A stretch of 64,000 nt of DNA from Adiantum capillus-veneris (GCA_014529385.2 CM043958.1:155783293-155847292), one strand, 5' to 3'. Positions 36,603-49,538 are shown, counted from the stretch's first letter. Notes: generated by a model not told the origin, from the sequence alone. Program-made: numbers and translations.

Positions 36603-37329
36603 ACCTTACGAGACTGGGCACCCTCCTGATGTATGTGTGGTTAACTACAATTGGGATAGCTAGAGTGTAATGGTTAATTATTGTGTTGTCTTTCTATTTT
36701 TACTAATGGTGAGTTTATGACTTGTAGATTGGAATTCTAGGAGTTGAAGAGAAGGCACCCTCAATAAATTATTATTGGCCATTTTACATTTGCATAGTGT
36801 TTTAGATCTTTTATCAATAAGACACTATGGCTACTTTGTAAATAGGATAGTGAGAACTAGCCCTAAGAGAGTCATGCAATAAGTGATATGGTCCACTCAT
36901 AAACTAAAGTAAAACTAAGTGTAAAAGAGGGACAAAGTAGGTCGTTCTTGTGTCATTCTTGAGTTTATGACTTGTAGATTGGAATTCTAGGAGTTGAAGA
37001 GAAGGCACCCTCAATAAATTATTATTGGCCATTTTACATTTGCATAGTGTTTTAGATCTTTTATCAATAAGACACTATGGCTACTTTGTAAATAGGATAG
37101 TGAGAACTAGCCCTAAGAGAGTCATGCAATAAGTGATATGGTCCACTCATAAACTAAAGTAAAACTAAGTGTAAAAGAGGGACAAAGTAGGTCAAAGTGG
37201 AGCTACAATCTTTAGGTCATTCTTGTGTGAGATGCTCTAAATTCTCCCTTCCCCATCTCTTAACCTATGTCTTGGGCTATGGATTTTTTTGTGTCATCTT
37301 CTTGTTAAGATTGTGTAAGAGTTTGTCTA
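36603..37329 (+). repeat. E6 LTR copy 2, truncated, with internal duplication
   Basis: Begins at TTACGAGACTGGGCACCC (the first two LTR bases are altered to CC) and loses its 3' third at 37329. Inside, 233 bp are present twice with no difference that I can find: 36711-36943 and 36961-37193, period 250. Confidence 0.85.
36711..37193 (+). repeat. 233-bp perfect direct duplication, period 250
   Basis: GAGTTTATGACTTGTAGATT begins at 36711 and at 36961, and both copies end GACAAAGTAGGTC (36943 and 37193). The 17-base spacer resembles the sequence downstream of the second copy. Confidence 0.95.
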
Positions 37330-37595
37330 ATGCATTGTGAATGTGCCATTGTGAAGGTAATTAATTACTAAAATACATTAGTCTACTACAACCCTTTCGA
37401 GGAACCCTACCTACACATCATATATATAGGAAGAACCACCTACACTTTTAAAGGTCACCCTAGAGAAGATGCTAAATGGATGCATGAAATTTTTTATGGA
37501 AACTTCCTAGATCTTCTCCACACATTCCATCACTCACAGTCCAGCTAATTCAATATGGAGCAACTCAAGACGATTTTTATATGTGGAGGGAGGGA
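37330..37595 (+). repeat. E6 flanking segment, copy 2
   Basis: Second copy of the segment at 36305-36602, with the first 50 bp inverted. It ends in GGAGGGAGGGA next to the LTR and is therefore the 3' end of an element's internal region. Confidence 0.85.
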
Positions 37596-38267
37596 TGTTA
37601 CGAGACTGGGCACCCTCCTGTTGTATGTGGTTACAATTGGGATAGCAGAGCGTAATGGTTAATTACTGTGCTATCTTTCTATTTTTACTAATGGTGAGTT
37701 GATGACTTGTAGATTGGAATTTTAGGAGTTGAAGAGAAGGCGTCATCAATAAATTATTCTTGACCATTTTTCTTTTGCATAGTGTTTTAGATCTTTTATC
37801 AATAAGACACTATGGCTACTTTGCAAATAGGATAGTGAGAACTCGCCCTAAGAGAGTCACGCAATAAGTGATATGGTCCACTCATAAACTAAAGTGGAAC
37901 TAAGTGTAAAAGAGGGGCTGGAGATTTTTGGCACCAATAAGCAATACAATTATTAAATACCAAACTCCACAAGAGGTGCCGTGGAGTTTGGGGCTACAAT
38001 CTTAAGCCCATTCTTGTGTGAGATGCTCTAAATTCTCCCTTTCCCATCTCTTAACCTATATCTTGGGCTATGGAGTTTCTTTGTGTCATCTTCCTGTGTA
38101 AGATTGTGTAAGAGTTTATCCCCTATGCTTCCTAGTGTGATATTATGTGTAGGTATGTGTGCAAGTCAATATCAACCCTTCTATTTCTCTCTTTTACCTT
38201 GTCAATCATGGCAAGGTCAATGGTTGAATTTCATGGCCAAGGTGCAAGCCCACCCTTGCCCCCAACA
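37596..38267 (+). repeat. E6 LTR copy 3, complete (672 bp)
   Basis: TGTTACGAGACTGGGCACCC at the start, CCCTTGCCCCCAACA at the end, and a purine tract directly upstream. It is not followed by a primer site, so it reads as a 3' LTR of an otherwise lost plus-strand element. Confidence 0.85.
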
Positions 38268-40303
38268 AGCCAGAACACCTCCCACCTATCTGAGCCAGAC
38301 ATCAATTGAGGTCGCTTTGCCTCCCTCCATGAACTTGAGTGCTAAAAGAATCCCAAATACCAGTAGGTGGTAGGGAATCAACACCAACCATACAACTTTA
38401 GATGCCACGCCTCTTTGATTCCAAAGATTGGGTGTTTAGGCAAGCCCAGGGGATCTAGGCAAAGCCAAGGCAAGATCCTCAGTGCATTAGCCGTGTAGGT
38501 CATTCAACCCCCGACACACTAATCAGATGAGCCTAACAAAAAAAGATGACCTAGGCAACATCCCCGATCCAGCAAAGCCTCAGATCATCCACCCTTTTTT
38601 CTAAGGATAAGCAATGTAGGCGATCCTAATCTTCTAAAGACATTGCCATGAGAAACATAACACATGAGTCCAATCACAATAGCATCTTCCATATGCACAA
38701 ACAATTTTTTCCAAGTAGTCAAAGTGTACAGGGTCTCTACCCTTACACGTCCACCATAAACCATCAAAACCATTCCATGATCCAATCCAAAATCATAAAC
38801 CATAATCCAATCTCATCACATGGTTGAGCACTCCATCCAGCTCAGGGTGATGCACATCCAATCCTGCAAAACCCACTTTAGCACATAGCATGGCTACAAT
38901 AATTTTGGCAATATTTCGATAGCATAACCATATCCAAAAAAATGATCCAAGAGCCACACCGGCTTCCACAATCAAAATCACTACCATAATCCATGAGAAA
39001 GAGATGATGGCTATGAAGTTTAGATCTTCTTACCGTGCTTTAGAAATGATTGCCGACTGTCGAAAGGGTTCTTGATTGGTCGCAAGAGAGCGGTGATGAG
39101 AGCTACGTAGATGTGATAATTGTCTGCACCGAAAATTGAACACTCTAGGTCAATTTATAGGCACTGTCAGGCTGAGTGTTGCCCAAGCTGACAGGGCACC
39201 CCCTCTTCTGCCAAGAATACATCTTGCTTTTGGGAAAAGACTCCTATCTTTTCTAAAAGCATGGCTTTGCTTTTTGGTAGTGAGCATCCCCTATTTGCCT
39301 TCAAGTTTTGCAGTAAAAATTGATTATTTTGACAGTGTCCGACAAGTAATGTGAACATGAGTAGACTATGTTGCACCGTGATGCCTTGACATGATTATGA
39401 TTTTTTTGTACTGCCCCAACCTATTTACGATGCCGCTTTTTATTTTAAAAATTCCATAAAAGTTCTCGTTTAATCCTGTTTTATTTTTGAACGGTGACTA
39501 AAAATAATATTTTTATATCTAGGTCATCCTAAAAAGCACGTTGCTTTTCAAAAAAGCTGAAAAGCATAAAAAGCTAAAAATAGCGTAAAAAGATTTTTTT
39601 TCTAAAATTTAACCATGGGTTCCCCTTGTCCACCGAAATAAGAAAGCAGATTCGCTTTTTACTAAAAATCACGAAAAGCTAAAACTAACATGAAAAGCAC
39701 ACGAAAAGCAGATTTTTACAAAATAGAATCATAGGTTCTCCAAGACTCGTAGGTTAAGGATATTTTTGCAAAAAAAGAACTGAAACGCATAAAAAGCATG
39801 AAAAAGGTAAAAACAAGCGAATTTATTCAAAACTGAACGAAACGTTCCTCTGACATAACGAAACATGAAAACAACCTTGCTTTTCACTTTAGAACTTTAC
39901 AACACTGTCAAACAAGCATTTTGAACAAAAATTTCACGAAGCGAATATTGGAATCTATTTTACTATTTTTAAAAGAGGCCCAAAAATTGAAGTTCTTACA
40001 CTGTGTGAAGTGTTGGAGAAGGTGATCGGGGAAAACCCCAGAACAACAATATTTTGTTTTTTGCTTGCCATGTAATTGGGCTATGGGACACATCTTTCGT
40101 CTACTTCCATCCTCCCTTTCCATTGAAGGAAGGAAGCAAGAAGATATAGGGCATTGCATGGCACTACTCTACCACCCTTGTGTGATAAGCTCATTGTGGT
40201 GCAAGTACTACAAGCAGCACAGCCTAAGTGCTCGTCCGTCTACCCCTCTCGTTGCTCCAAAGTGAGGTTGTTAATTAGGCTGAGGAGGCAATGTAGACAG
40301 TGG
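38268..40303. other. Intergenic DNA with an AAAAGC-rich patch
   Basis: No gene recognised. Minus-strand frames at 38987-38793 and 38803-38585 are short and without motifs. From 39530 to 39890 the hexamer AAAAGC recurs at least eight times on the plus strand and about three times as its complement. Confidence 0.6.
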
Positions 40304-40678
<375 letters not shown>

Positions 40679-40680
40679 GA

Positions 40681-40702
40681 TACACCAAAATACATTGTGT
40701 GT

Positions 40703-40763
<61 letters not shown>
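40681..40763 (+). repeat. Second (GT)n(GA)n tail behind repeat R
   Basis: ACACCAAAATAC followed by GT (40696-40733) and GA (40732-40763), a shorter repeat of the end of R copy 1. It abuts the E7 gag sequence. Confidence 0.85.
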
Positions 40764-40766
<3 letters not shown>

Positions 40767-41382
40767 CTTTCAGCATTGCTAGTACCACAAGAAGAATCAA
40801 GATTCTTCCTGCTAACCTCTTCAATAAGAAAACTGCCCTCAACATCAGTACATGTTAAACCATCAGGAGGTGCTGAGTTACTTATGGCTGTGCAAAAAGT
40901 ATCCCAACTTTCTGGCAACGTAACTAGCAAGAATATTGCTTTGACTGAATCGTCAAAATTGACTCCTTGTGCAGAAAGCTGACTGAAAATTGTGTTGAAC
41001 TCATTGAGATGGTTGCACGTGGGTGTGCCCTTATCCATCTTCAAATCAACTAACTTTTTCAACCAATAAACTTGTGATGTTGTACTTTGCTTCTCATACA
41101 GGTCACATAACTTCTTCCACAACAGCTCATAGCTAGTCTTTTCCATGTTCACATTGAAGTACACATTCTTTGACAAAGTCAGCATGATAGTGGACCTGGC
41201 AAGCTCATCCAACTCCCACCAATCATACTCATACATATCCTTAGGATTTATCCCCTTCATCTTTATCGGCCGGATCTGCTTCTTCTGTAATAAGACATTG
41301 TAAATTTGTTCCTTCCAAATGGGAAGTTAGTGCCATCTAACTTCTCAATGTTGAACAAAGAGTTCTCCGACGATGAATCCAT
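40764..41382 (-). pseudogene. E7 copia gag remnant
   Basis: Starts MDSSSENSLFNIEKLDGTNF, then a one-base frameshift near 41320 leads to IWKEQIYNVLLQKKQIRPI and a long frame with WWELDELARSTIMLTLS and NHLNEFNTIFSQL, typical of UBN2-type copia gag. It ends inside GTSNAERY, beyond which GA/GT repeats follow. The zinc knuckle and all pol domains are missing. Confidence 0.85.
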
Positions 41383-42427
41383 CACTCAACAAGGAACAAA
41401 AGTGATAGATCTGCTACACTAAAGAAGATGATAGAAAACCTTAAAAAATTTGGCAGGGTCTCCCTTGCAAAACTGACTTCTGAACCCAAAACAAATGTGT
41501 ACAATGACTGAAACGCTGATCAAAGTGGCTAAACTGGCAAGGTAGAATCTCAAAGAACTTTCACTGTCAGTGTCTCCAACTCTAGAAGAGTGTCTTTGAC
41601 CAACTAAACACTGTCAAACACATACGCATGAAGATGATAACAATGCCAACAATGGCGGGTCATCACATGCACACCAATAATGCACTAACCGCATAAACGT
41701 ACATCCTATGTCGATGCCGAAACTATGGGGATGTTGGGGGCTTGCTCCAAAACCTGTATCACCAAAAGGATCTCCACATTTGAGAATTCCCCAGCTAAAT
41801 AAAAACCTTACCACGACCCTCAACAATAGGCTTTGCATTTCCATCAAAATACATAAACCGCATAATCTTACATCAATCACAAAAACCCTTCTTTGTAACC
41901 GCTGCGGCGGTTTGTCTGATTTAGTAGACCCTCAAGATCTTACATCAATATGCACGTGACAGAGATTGTAGAAAGAGTCTGCAACAAAAACCTGTACGCA
42001 GAAGAACTGACAAAGGTAGACGACCCTACTGTCTGAACTGAATATCACCGTGCAAAATTTACAGAAACTTCCTCCTGCAAAGTTGTAGACAACGCAAAAA
42101 TGGTGGGAGTCTCCGGAATGGACATGAAATAAGTTGTTTTTACAGGTCAAAATAGATCTGTAAAAATTTGCAGCTTGTATTTCACGACCTACAAGCAGTC
42201 TGAGTGATGTATCTCAAAATTGGTGAAGATTTTGAGAAAACTTTCTTTAGCAAAGTCGAAGATGACAAAAAACCGATCAATATTAGCAAGAATTGTCTTG
42301 AACAAATATGTTTTGATAGGCCAAAATAGATCTGCAAAAATGTGCTGCAGTTTTTGTTGCTTCTCCACCTGCTTCCCTGCTGAGCTAAAATGGTGCTCTC
42401 AATCCCTGAGCTCTGATACCCTTAAAG

Positions 42428-42638
42428 TGCGTGTGCAAGAGCGTGTGTGTGTGTGCATGCAATAATGGAGAAGAGAAAAGAAGAGAGGAGACACAGGTTT
42501 GGGTCGACTCCAAACACAATAGTGTTAGGGTTATGAGTCCTTATTGTTTTATGTAGAATGAATGGTCAGTGTTAGTTCGTGGTTAGTCTCCGGCCGCCCA
42601 ACACTCAGGCGCGGCACATTGGGCTTTACCACCCAACA
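42428..42638 (-). repeat. E7 probable 5' LTR (about 211 bp)
   Basis: The outer edge is set by TGTTGGGTGG on the minus strand at the exact point where the E8 RT reading stops. The inner edge is a TG/CA near the primer site, six bases away. Confidence 0.65.
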
Positions 42639-42639
42639 C

Positions 42640-45162
42640 CAATAGAAGGCCTTGGACTTTACAATGCCTTGATCAACTATCCTTATTTGATGATAACCAC
42701 TTTTTAGGTCAATCCTACTGAAGTAGGTCGACGGTCTTCTACTTGTGGAACGGGAAACCTATTTTGATAATGATCCTATTTAGTGCTCTATAGTCGACCT
42801 ATACGATATGTGCCATCTTTCTTTTGCACTAATAACACGGGTGAACAAAATGGAGATGAGCTAGGCCTAACCATGCCCTTCTCAACTAACTCATGCACTT
42901 GCCGCATATTCTCCTCTTGTCGAGCTTGAGAAACTCTATAAGGAGGTTTATTAGGCGGTGAACTTCCTGGAAGAAGTTCAATTGCATGGTCATCATTGCC
43001 TCATTTAGGAGGTAGTTCACAAGGGATGTCGTCAATAAAAACATCTTGAAATCCCTTGAGAAAATTGGATAACTCTAATTCCTTGTGACAATGTATATTT
43101 TCTTTTGCTAAAGCATTAGCTCCATTTTGAGAATCTTTAACAAAAATCATGTACACGGAAGTAGAGCTCTTTATTGACTTATTGAAAGCTTGCGTATGTA
43201 CAATGGGTACGGTGTTACCCAATTCCTTAGCATCTATTTACATATCTTTTTCCCTGAACCTAAAGTACATTTTCCTTTTAGGGAATTTAACATTGGCAGC
43301 CATGCGATCAAACCATGGTGCCCCTAGGATTACATCCTCATGCTTGAGAGGAGAGATAAAGAATTCCTCTTTGTCCACATAGCTTTGGACATGGAGCCTC
43401 AATTTCCCATTTAAGGGAGTGACTGAAGCTTCTTGCCCCTTGAAAGCACCATCGGGGCAGGTAGGACATCTCCCATCTCATAGGCTTGGATGCCTAGCTT
43501 GGTGGCCAGCTCTTTGGATATGAAATTGTGAGTAGAACCAGGGTCAAAGAGAATAAAAGCATCATGTTCTCTTACCTTTCCCCAAGCATGGCATAGAGGA
43601 GATCCTTTGTGATGAGCATCCTCTTCTTGGATTTCAACCAAGGTAGCTCTAGGAGGCTCATTTCTTGTATTCTTGTGGGGGTAACCATATAAGCATGCCC
43701 TTGCTCCCCGCACTTGAAACAACAGTTATCTTTACAATAACGCTCAAGCTCTTCAGAAGAGAGTTTATTTTTGCCTTTATAAACTCCCTTCTCCTTAGCT
43801 TTGTTGTTGTTGGCGTTGCCTTTAGGAGACTTTTGGGCATTGTCCTCCCCCTTAGACTCATTGTTACGGTCCTTGTTCTCCGTGGGCTTAGGATTTCTCT
43901 TAGCCCCTAGTTGGAAATTGATTCGTGAAGCCACCATGGTATGGTGTATGACCGCAGATATGGTGTGTGGTCTTTGGGAGTTGACATATCTTCAGTAAAG
44001 CCCGCACAAAATTGTTGTTTTTGCTCTCCAAAATCCATCTTTTTGAAGACAGTGGCTTTGAGATGTAACTCCCAAAACTTGTCTACATATTTGTGAATAG
44101 ATTCGTAGGGAGAGAGCTTCAAGCTTCACCATTCGGTGAGTACTTTGTATTTGGCATCGGTAGCCAAAAACTGCTTCATGATGGAAGCTCTTAAAGCTTT
44201 CCATTTTCGTGGAGCTTCACCGTTTGCTCGTAGGCTAGACCACCATTGCTTGGCGGACTTTTGAAAATGCATAGCTACATGGCGTAGCTTGGAGGACTCC
44301 GTGAAGCCCTCATCTCCAAACACCGCATCAAATTGTTGGATGAAGGCCAAGACTTTGTCCGTAGCACCAAAGGTGCCATTGTAGGTAAGGAAAGAGCTTT
44401 CCTCCCTCTTTGAAATTCTTGAGCTTGGACGACCTCTTCCACGCGGCATAGGATTTCCTATGGCCTCTTCTTTTTGGTGGTTCAAAAGTTGCACCATCAC
44501 TTTCTTCAGAGGAGGAATAATTGAGGAGGATGGAGAAGAGGGTGACCTCTTTCTCACCTTTTTCTTGCCTTGGTCTTCCTTGTCTGCACCATCACTTTCT
44601 TCATAAGAGGAAGAGGATGAAGAAGATGGAGAAGAGGGTGACCTCTTTCTCGCCTTTTTCTTCTCTTGTTTTCTATCATCCCTCTTTGAATTAAGGTGTG
44701 GAGAAGTGTGTGATGGTCTTCTTCGTTTAGGGTGTGTTGGAGAGCTTTTTGCCCATCGTCTTCGTGGAGCCATCTCCATCGAGGAGGTAGGAGACTCACT
44801 TCTTTCTCGTTCTTTTGGTGGGGGCTCTTGAGTTCATTTTTGGGAAGGAGATGCGTTGTCAAGTAGTAGATTTTTGAGCCCTTCGTATGGATCCTCTTCT
44901 TCTTCCCAAATCGGAGAGAGACCTCTTTTGGAAGTCGCACAAGGAGGCTTCCTAGGTACTCTCTCTTCATGGTGGGGAATTTGGAGAATCCCATGAGCAC
45001 AAAGCTTCCATTGCAATTCACTTTGGAGGATGTATTGTCCATGGCTTGTTGAAGCTTAGAAACAAGGTAGTTAACAATCATAGAGGCATCATTAGTAGCC
45101 TGCTCATTAGCAAAATCAAAGCTATCAACATTAATTTCACTCTCTTTACTATTGTCAGCCAT
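42640..45162 (-). pseudogene. E8 gag-protease-partial RT remnant
   Basis: Gag begins MADNSKESEINVDSFDFANE (45162), has a basic Ser-rich linker, then a Retrotrans_gag core (FIQQFDAVFGDEGF, KQWWSSLRANGE; 44410-44126, with a further stretch to 43907). The zinc knuckle CFKCGEQGH at about 43720 is split by a frameshift. Protease: FILFDPGSTHNFIS (near 43540; D-P-G replaces the D-S/T-G triad) and VILGAPWF downstream. RT: PPYRVSQARQEENMRQVHEL, then SSSPFCSPVLLVQKKDGTYR, then IDLKSGYHQIRI near 42690. The polymerase palm motif is not reached. At least five frame changes or stops; non-functional. Confidence 0.88.
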
Positions 45163-45537
45163 TCTAACGACTTTTAGGTGTATTTTGGCACTTCAAGCCC
45201 TAGTTGCTACTCCCCTTTACCCCTTTAGGAAAGCACTCAAGCTCCTATCCTCGTGGCTCGAATATCATTAATTGCAAGGAATAGAAGAGAGGGTCTTTCA
45301 ACACCAAAACAATACCGACTCTTGTCAAGCTTCTAATAGCTCAGCCGTAGGCAAGCCCCGTAGGACTCCACTATTAAGACCAATGCTCTCGACGGTGATG
45401 CCCTGTTATCTGCATGAAGCAGGCGCCTTGCAAGGTTGAAAAATCCCTATTCTACTTACTCAATTTCAATTTATAATGCCAACCATTTATAGTTAGCTTG
45501 AGGACCTCCCTTCTTGAGCAAGAAAAGAGAAACCTTG

Positions 45538-45551
45538 TGCTCTAATACCAA
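45538..45551 (-). promoter_or_regulatory. E8 primer binding site (tRNA-Met type)
   Basis: The minus strand reads TTGGTATTAGAGCA, one mismatch from TGGTATCAGAGCA, directly inside the LTR. Confidence 0.85.
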
Positions 45552-46744
45552 TGTAACATTTAATGGCCTAGTAACTTGTGTGTAGCGGAAAATAGCATAA
45601 ACATAGTGAGCATTTCATTAGAATAGATTCTTACTGAGCATAACAAGAGTGCTTAAATGGAGAGAGCAATAAAAAGCATAACACCTAGTTAGATAGGCAT
45701 GAACAATACTTCAAAAGAGAGAGAAATTAAGCTATTGACGACAATTGAGGACCGGATTTACATGGAGCCGGTCCCCCCTCCAAAAGGCTTTGTATTATAG
45801 GTTTTCCCCATCAAGGGAGACATTTTACAATACAATACTTTGTGTTCCTTCAATAACTTGCTGGTGCAATGAAGATGGAAGCTTCAAGCACCATGCACAC
45901 ACTTATAAAACACAACATCAATTCCCTCACGGTCTTAGACCCAAGACCTCACACCTTCGAAAGTGGTGAGAGCTAGCGGGGTATGAGAGTAGATTGAGAG
46001 GAAGAAGGAGTATTCTTACGAGAAAGAAGTATATCTCCTCACATAATCACTCATAAAAGCTTAGCATAGCTGAGTAATTAGCATGGTAGAGGAGATGAGC
46101 ATGCATTGGAGCTTGGCTCTTGGTTGGATTTGCATCACAAAGCCAAGAGTTGTTGGTGTAGGCCTCCCTTTTCACAGGCTTGGAGTAGATGATGAGCCAT
46201 TAAAGCTTGAGAAGGAGAGAGAGTCTTCTTTGCTTCACACATGAGATTGTGTGTGTGTGATAATGCCTTGCCAAAATCATCCCCCCCTCTCTCTCTCTCT
46301 TGGTCGACCCCTCTTGCATTTTACTCATGGTGGCGTCCCATTGGACCTACAAAGCGTAGCCAATGATAATTAAGAAGCATAATTGATAGCCTTGTGACAT
46401 GTGTCCCCCTTTCCCCTTTTGTGAGAGCTTTAGGTAATTAAATAATGCAATTAAACTCTCATTGGACCACTTAGTCTTTTGGCCAATAGGAATCAAGCAA
46501 GCCATTGGGCTGTTGAATGCTCATTGGACCCCTTGGGAGACTCTCCAATAGTCTTCTAGAGAGTTTAATTTCTATTGGTTCTTTTATCAAGTGTTTTAAA
46601 ATGAATTAAACTAAATGTACTTTAGCTTGATTCTCATTGGTCCACGTCTATGGCCATCCAAGAGGAATTGAATGCATCTTGGGGAAAACTGGCCTAGGGA
46701 GCTGACATGTGTTCCCTATTCCGTTTGTGTAAAGGGAGCCTGCT

Positions 46745-46809
<65 letters not shown>

Positions 46810-47185
46810 CTCTCTCATCCCCTACAAGAAAGGCTCGCCCCCTCCAAGATAGGGATGTGGGAAGACTTTTGAGTCTTCCCACAAGCATCCAATTTGCCCT
46901 AGGTTTTGACCATTGGACCTAACCTTTGAATTTTGGAACCTTAGCATTTTGGAAGTCCTAATAGGCTGAACCTTAGGGTCTTTAAAGCCCATTGTTTGCA
47001 CATTGCTCTTTTGCAGATGGCTCCCCCTTTGGATCCCTATTTTCCCTCCTTTGGATCTCTACTGTGGTCGGTCTGCCAGCTTAACCAATATTCTAGCTTT
47101 TTCTCCTCTGGTACTTCCCCATATTAAATGATCAGTTTAACATGAGAAAATCATTTAGGAGAATTAGAAATTAGTTATTATGACA
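45552..47185 (-). repeat. E8 5' LTR (1634 bp)
   Basis: Bounded by TGTAACATTT at the left and TTATGACA at the right as read on plus. It is homologous throughout to 49544-51168. It contains a (GT)n run at 46748-46807 that is much shorter in the other copy. Confidence 0.92.
46748..46807 (+). repeat. (GT)n microsatellite, 60 bp
   Basis: Pure GT run inside the E8 LTR. Confidence 0.97.
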
Positions 47186-47186
47186 C

Positions 47187-48759
47187 CAAGGGTTTTCTTT
47201 CTTTGTCAAAAGAATGTGTACGATGTGTCCATGTTTGCTTTCCATATTGATAGTGCTCACAAAAGGGAAAATAAAAAAATGACAAAGACGGTAAGTAGCC
47301 CAAACGAGAGAGTGTCACCATTCCCTTCTTTGACATATGTCCTAACTAGCTATGCCACAAAGCAATGGTTGGCAACTCTGTTATAGAAAGAACATTGTTT
47401 TTATCAAATACATAAAGAGGATAAAGTGAACCAACTTTAGAACCATGGGCTATAATAAGATGACCCTTCACAACACGCCAAGACTGTTGATGCAAAGTGA
47501 CTTTGTAAACCAAGTCATTAAGACGTCCAACCGAAATCAGATTGCATGTCAAGGCTAGAACACGACGTACATTATGGATGATAAACTCCACCTCATTTTC
47601 CATAACCATGGCAATATCACCTAGGCCAACAATGTCACAAGAGTAACTGTCACCAAGTGTAACAGAGCCAATAATTCCCTCATATATAGTAAACCAATGC
47701 CTATGAGGTGTGACATGCAAAGAAGCACCCGAATCAAGAATCCATGTGTGGGATACTTCACCACTAACAAGGAGGTCAGCTGGCATAGAACTTTGCAAAG
47801 ATACAATTTCATGTGCATCATAAAATACATCATTATTTTCAATCAACATATTAATGTCTTGTGCATCACTGTCATCTTGAACTATGTTCAATTTTTCAAT
47901 CTTAACCGAACTCTTTGGTTTCTCCTCTTTATCATCATGATCTTTGCCTTTACCTTTGTCCTTCTCTTTGTCACGCCAAGCATAACAATCCTTCTTTATG
48001 TGACCATACTTATCACAATAATGGCATTGAACATTGCGGCGACCACGAGACTTTGATCTACCCTTTGATGCATCTCTATTTCCCTCTTTCTTGGACTCAC
48101 GTTGCGAAGAACGGCCCTTCATTTTCTTACATCCCTTTGCACATAATGAGCTTCTCCATAATGAGAGCTAGTCATGGTCTTCCGACGTATCTCCTCTGAC
48201 AAAAGTACACTAGTAACATCATCGTATTTTAGCGTACCATTAGGAGCAGAGTTACTAGGAGCTGTGCAAAAGATATCCCAAGAGGGTGGCAATGAACAAA
48301 GCAAAAAGATTGCTTTCATCTCATCATCATTGGTCATGCGCTGTGCACGAATCTGGGTAAAAAAGAGAATTAAAATCATTGATATGGCTGGCAACACTAG
48401 CTGACTCCTTCATACGAAGGTTGAAAAGTTTTTGCATCATGAAAACCTTATTGCTAGCCGAATCCTTTTCGTAAGTGTTGCATAATTTCTGCCATAAAGC
48501 ATAAGCACTCTCGCATTCTAATATTGAAAAGTAGACCAACTCACCAAGGGTACAATCTAATCGTAGACCTGCATAGCTCATCAAGCTCCTCCCACTGAAA
48601 CTAAGTCATGTGCATGTCTTCAGTTATAGCCGCATAGGCAATAGGCAACTTTTACTTCTTTTAGACAAGCACATCATGCATTTGGTTCTTCCAAAGCTGA
48701 AAATTAGTGCCATCAAACTTTTTTATGTCATAAATGTCATGGTCTTTGCTAGTAGACAT
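47187..48759 (-). pseudogene. E9 copia gag-protease remnant
   Basis: Gag starts MSTSKDHDIYDIKKFDGTNF with LWKNQMHDVLV; three in-frame stops follow within 60 codons. Later frames give the UBN2 body (48584-48327, then 48397-48119) and, at 48122-47346, a long frame with the zinc knuckle CHYCDKYGHIKKDC (CX2CX4HX4C), the protease site TWILDSGASLHVT with an intact DSG, and LWHS, where a stop replaces the next residue before LGHMSKKGMV of the GAG-pre-integrase zinc site. Sequence ends at the E8 LTR. Similar in type to the E7 gag. Confidence 0.88.
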
Positions 48760-49538
48760 GGTGGCAAAACTACCAAAAGATTCTGAGAAAATTTCGACAG
48801 AGTCTCCTTTGTGTTTGGGACTATGTCAACCAAAATACGAGAAAAAATGACCAAGTATGTCACTCACAAAGAATAAAAGAGGGCAATGCCTCTCAAAAGC
48901 ACACTGTATAGAGACCAACTAAGGCGCATAAACTGTCAAATTGACCATAGACCGTCAACTCGGCGTCAAAAGCACCTATACCACTCTATACATGTCCTAT
49001 GGTGAGGCCCCGTAAGGAATGCTCCAGCTACCTGTATCACCGAATACCCCAGCTCAACAAAAACCTCACGCTATCAACCCTCAACAATGCAGGTTATGCA
49101 GCAAAATGTATAGCCAAGTCTCAGAATGGCTATCATTCGGACCAAGTCTCAAAAATGGCCAAGACTGCCGTACTAGCCAAAAGATGGCTTCACAAAAGCG
49201 TACAATGGCAGTATCCACAAAGATGTACAAGTCTTTCACGATGCTCAAATAGACACCAAAAGCATGTGCATGCAAAGAAATATCCTTGCGGGGAGTCAAA
49301 CTGCTCTAAAGAAAAAAGCTCAAACATTGTCAAAAGTGCCAACATATGCATGTACGCATAAAAAACTGCTCCCAATGGAACCAGAATATCACAAGCACTA
49401 AAACCTGTAGCCTGTGAGTTGATGCCGATGCCGTAGAGGAAGCCGAAATCGAGGCCAAGAAGCACAGAGGAAGCTAACCAAGGCGCTCTGTGTACCTGTA
49501 TCTATACACCTGTAGTCGAAGAAGACAATGCCATCAAA

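Larger units (their letters stand above)
40764..42638 (-). mobile_element. E7: 5' part of a decayed Ty1/copia element
   Basis: Minus strand, in order: probable 211-bp LTR (42638-42428, TGTTGGGTGG start), primer site GGGTATCAGAGCTC (42422-42409; the usual first T is replaced), about 1 kb of leader, then gag from the ATG at 41382 to about 40764, where repeat R and its microsatellites cut it off. It interrupts the RT of gypsy element E8 at 42639. Confidence 0.75.
42639..47185 (-). mobile_element. E8: 5' two-thirds of a decayed Ty3/gypsy element
   Basis: Minus strand: 1634-bp 5' LTR (47185-45552), primer site TTGGTATTAGAGCA (45551-45538, tRNA-Met type with one mismatch), gag from the ATG at 45162, zinc knuckle, protease, and the first part of RT to 42640, where E7 was inserted. 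RNase H, integrase and the 3' LTR are absent. It was itself inserted into copia E9 at 47186. A solo LTR of the same family is at 49544-51168. Confidence 0.85.
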
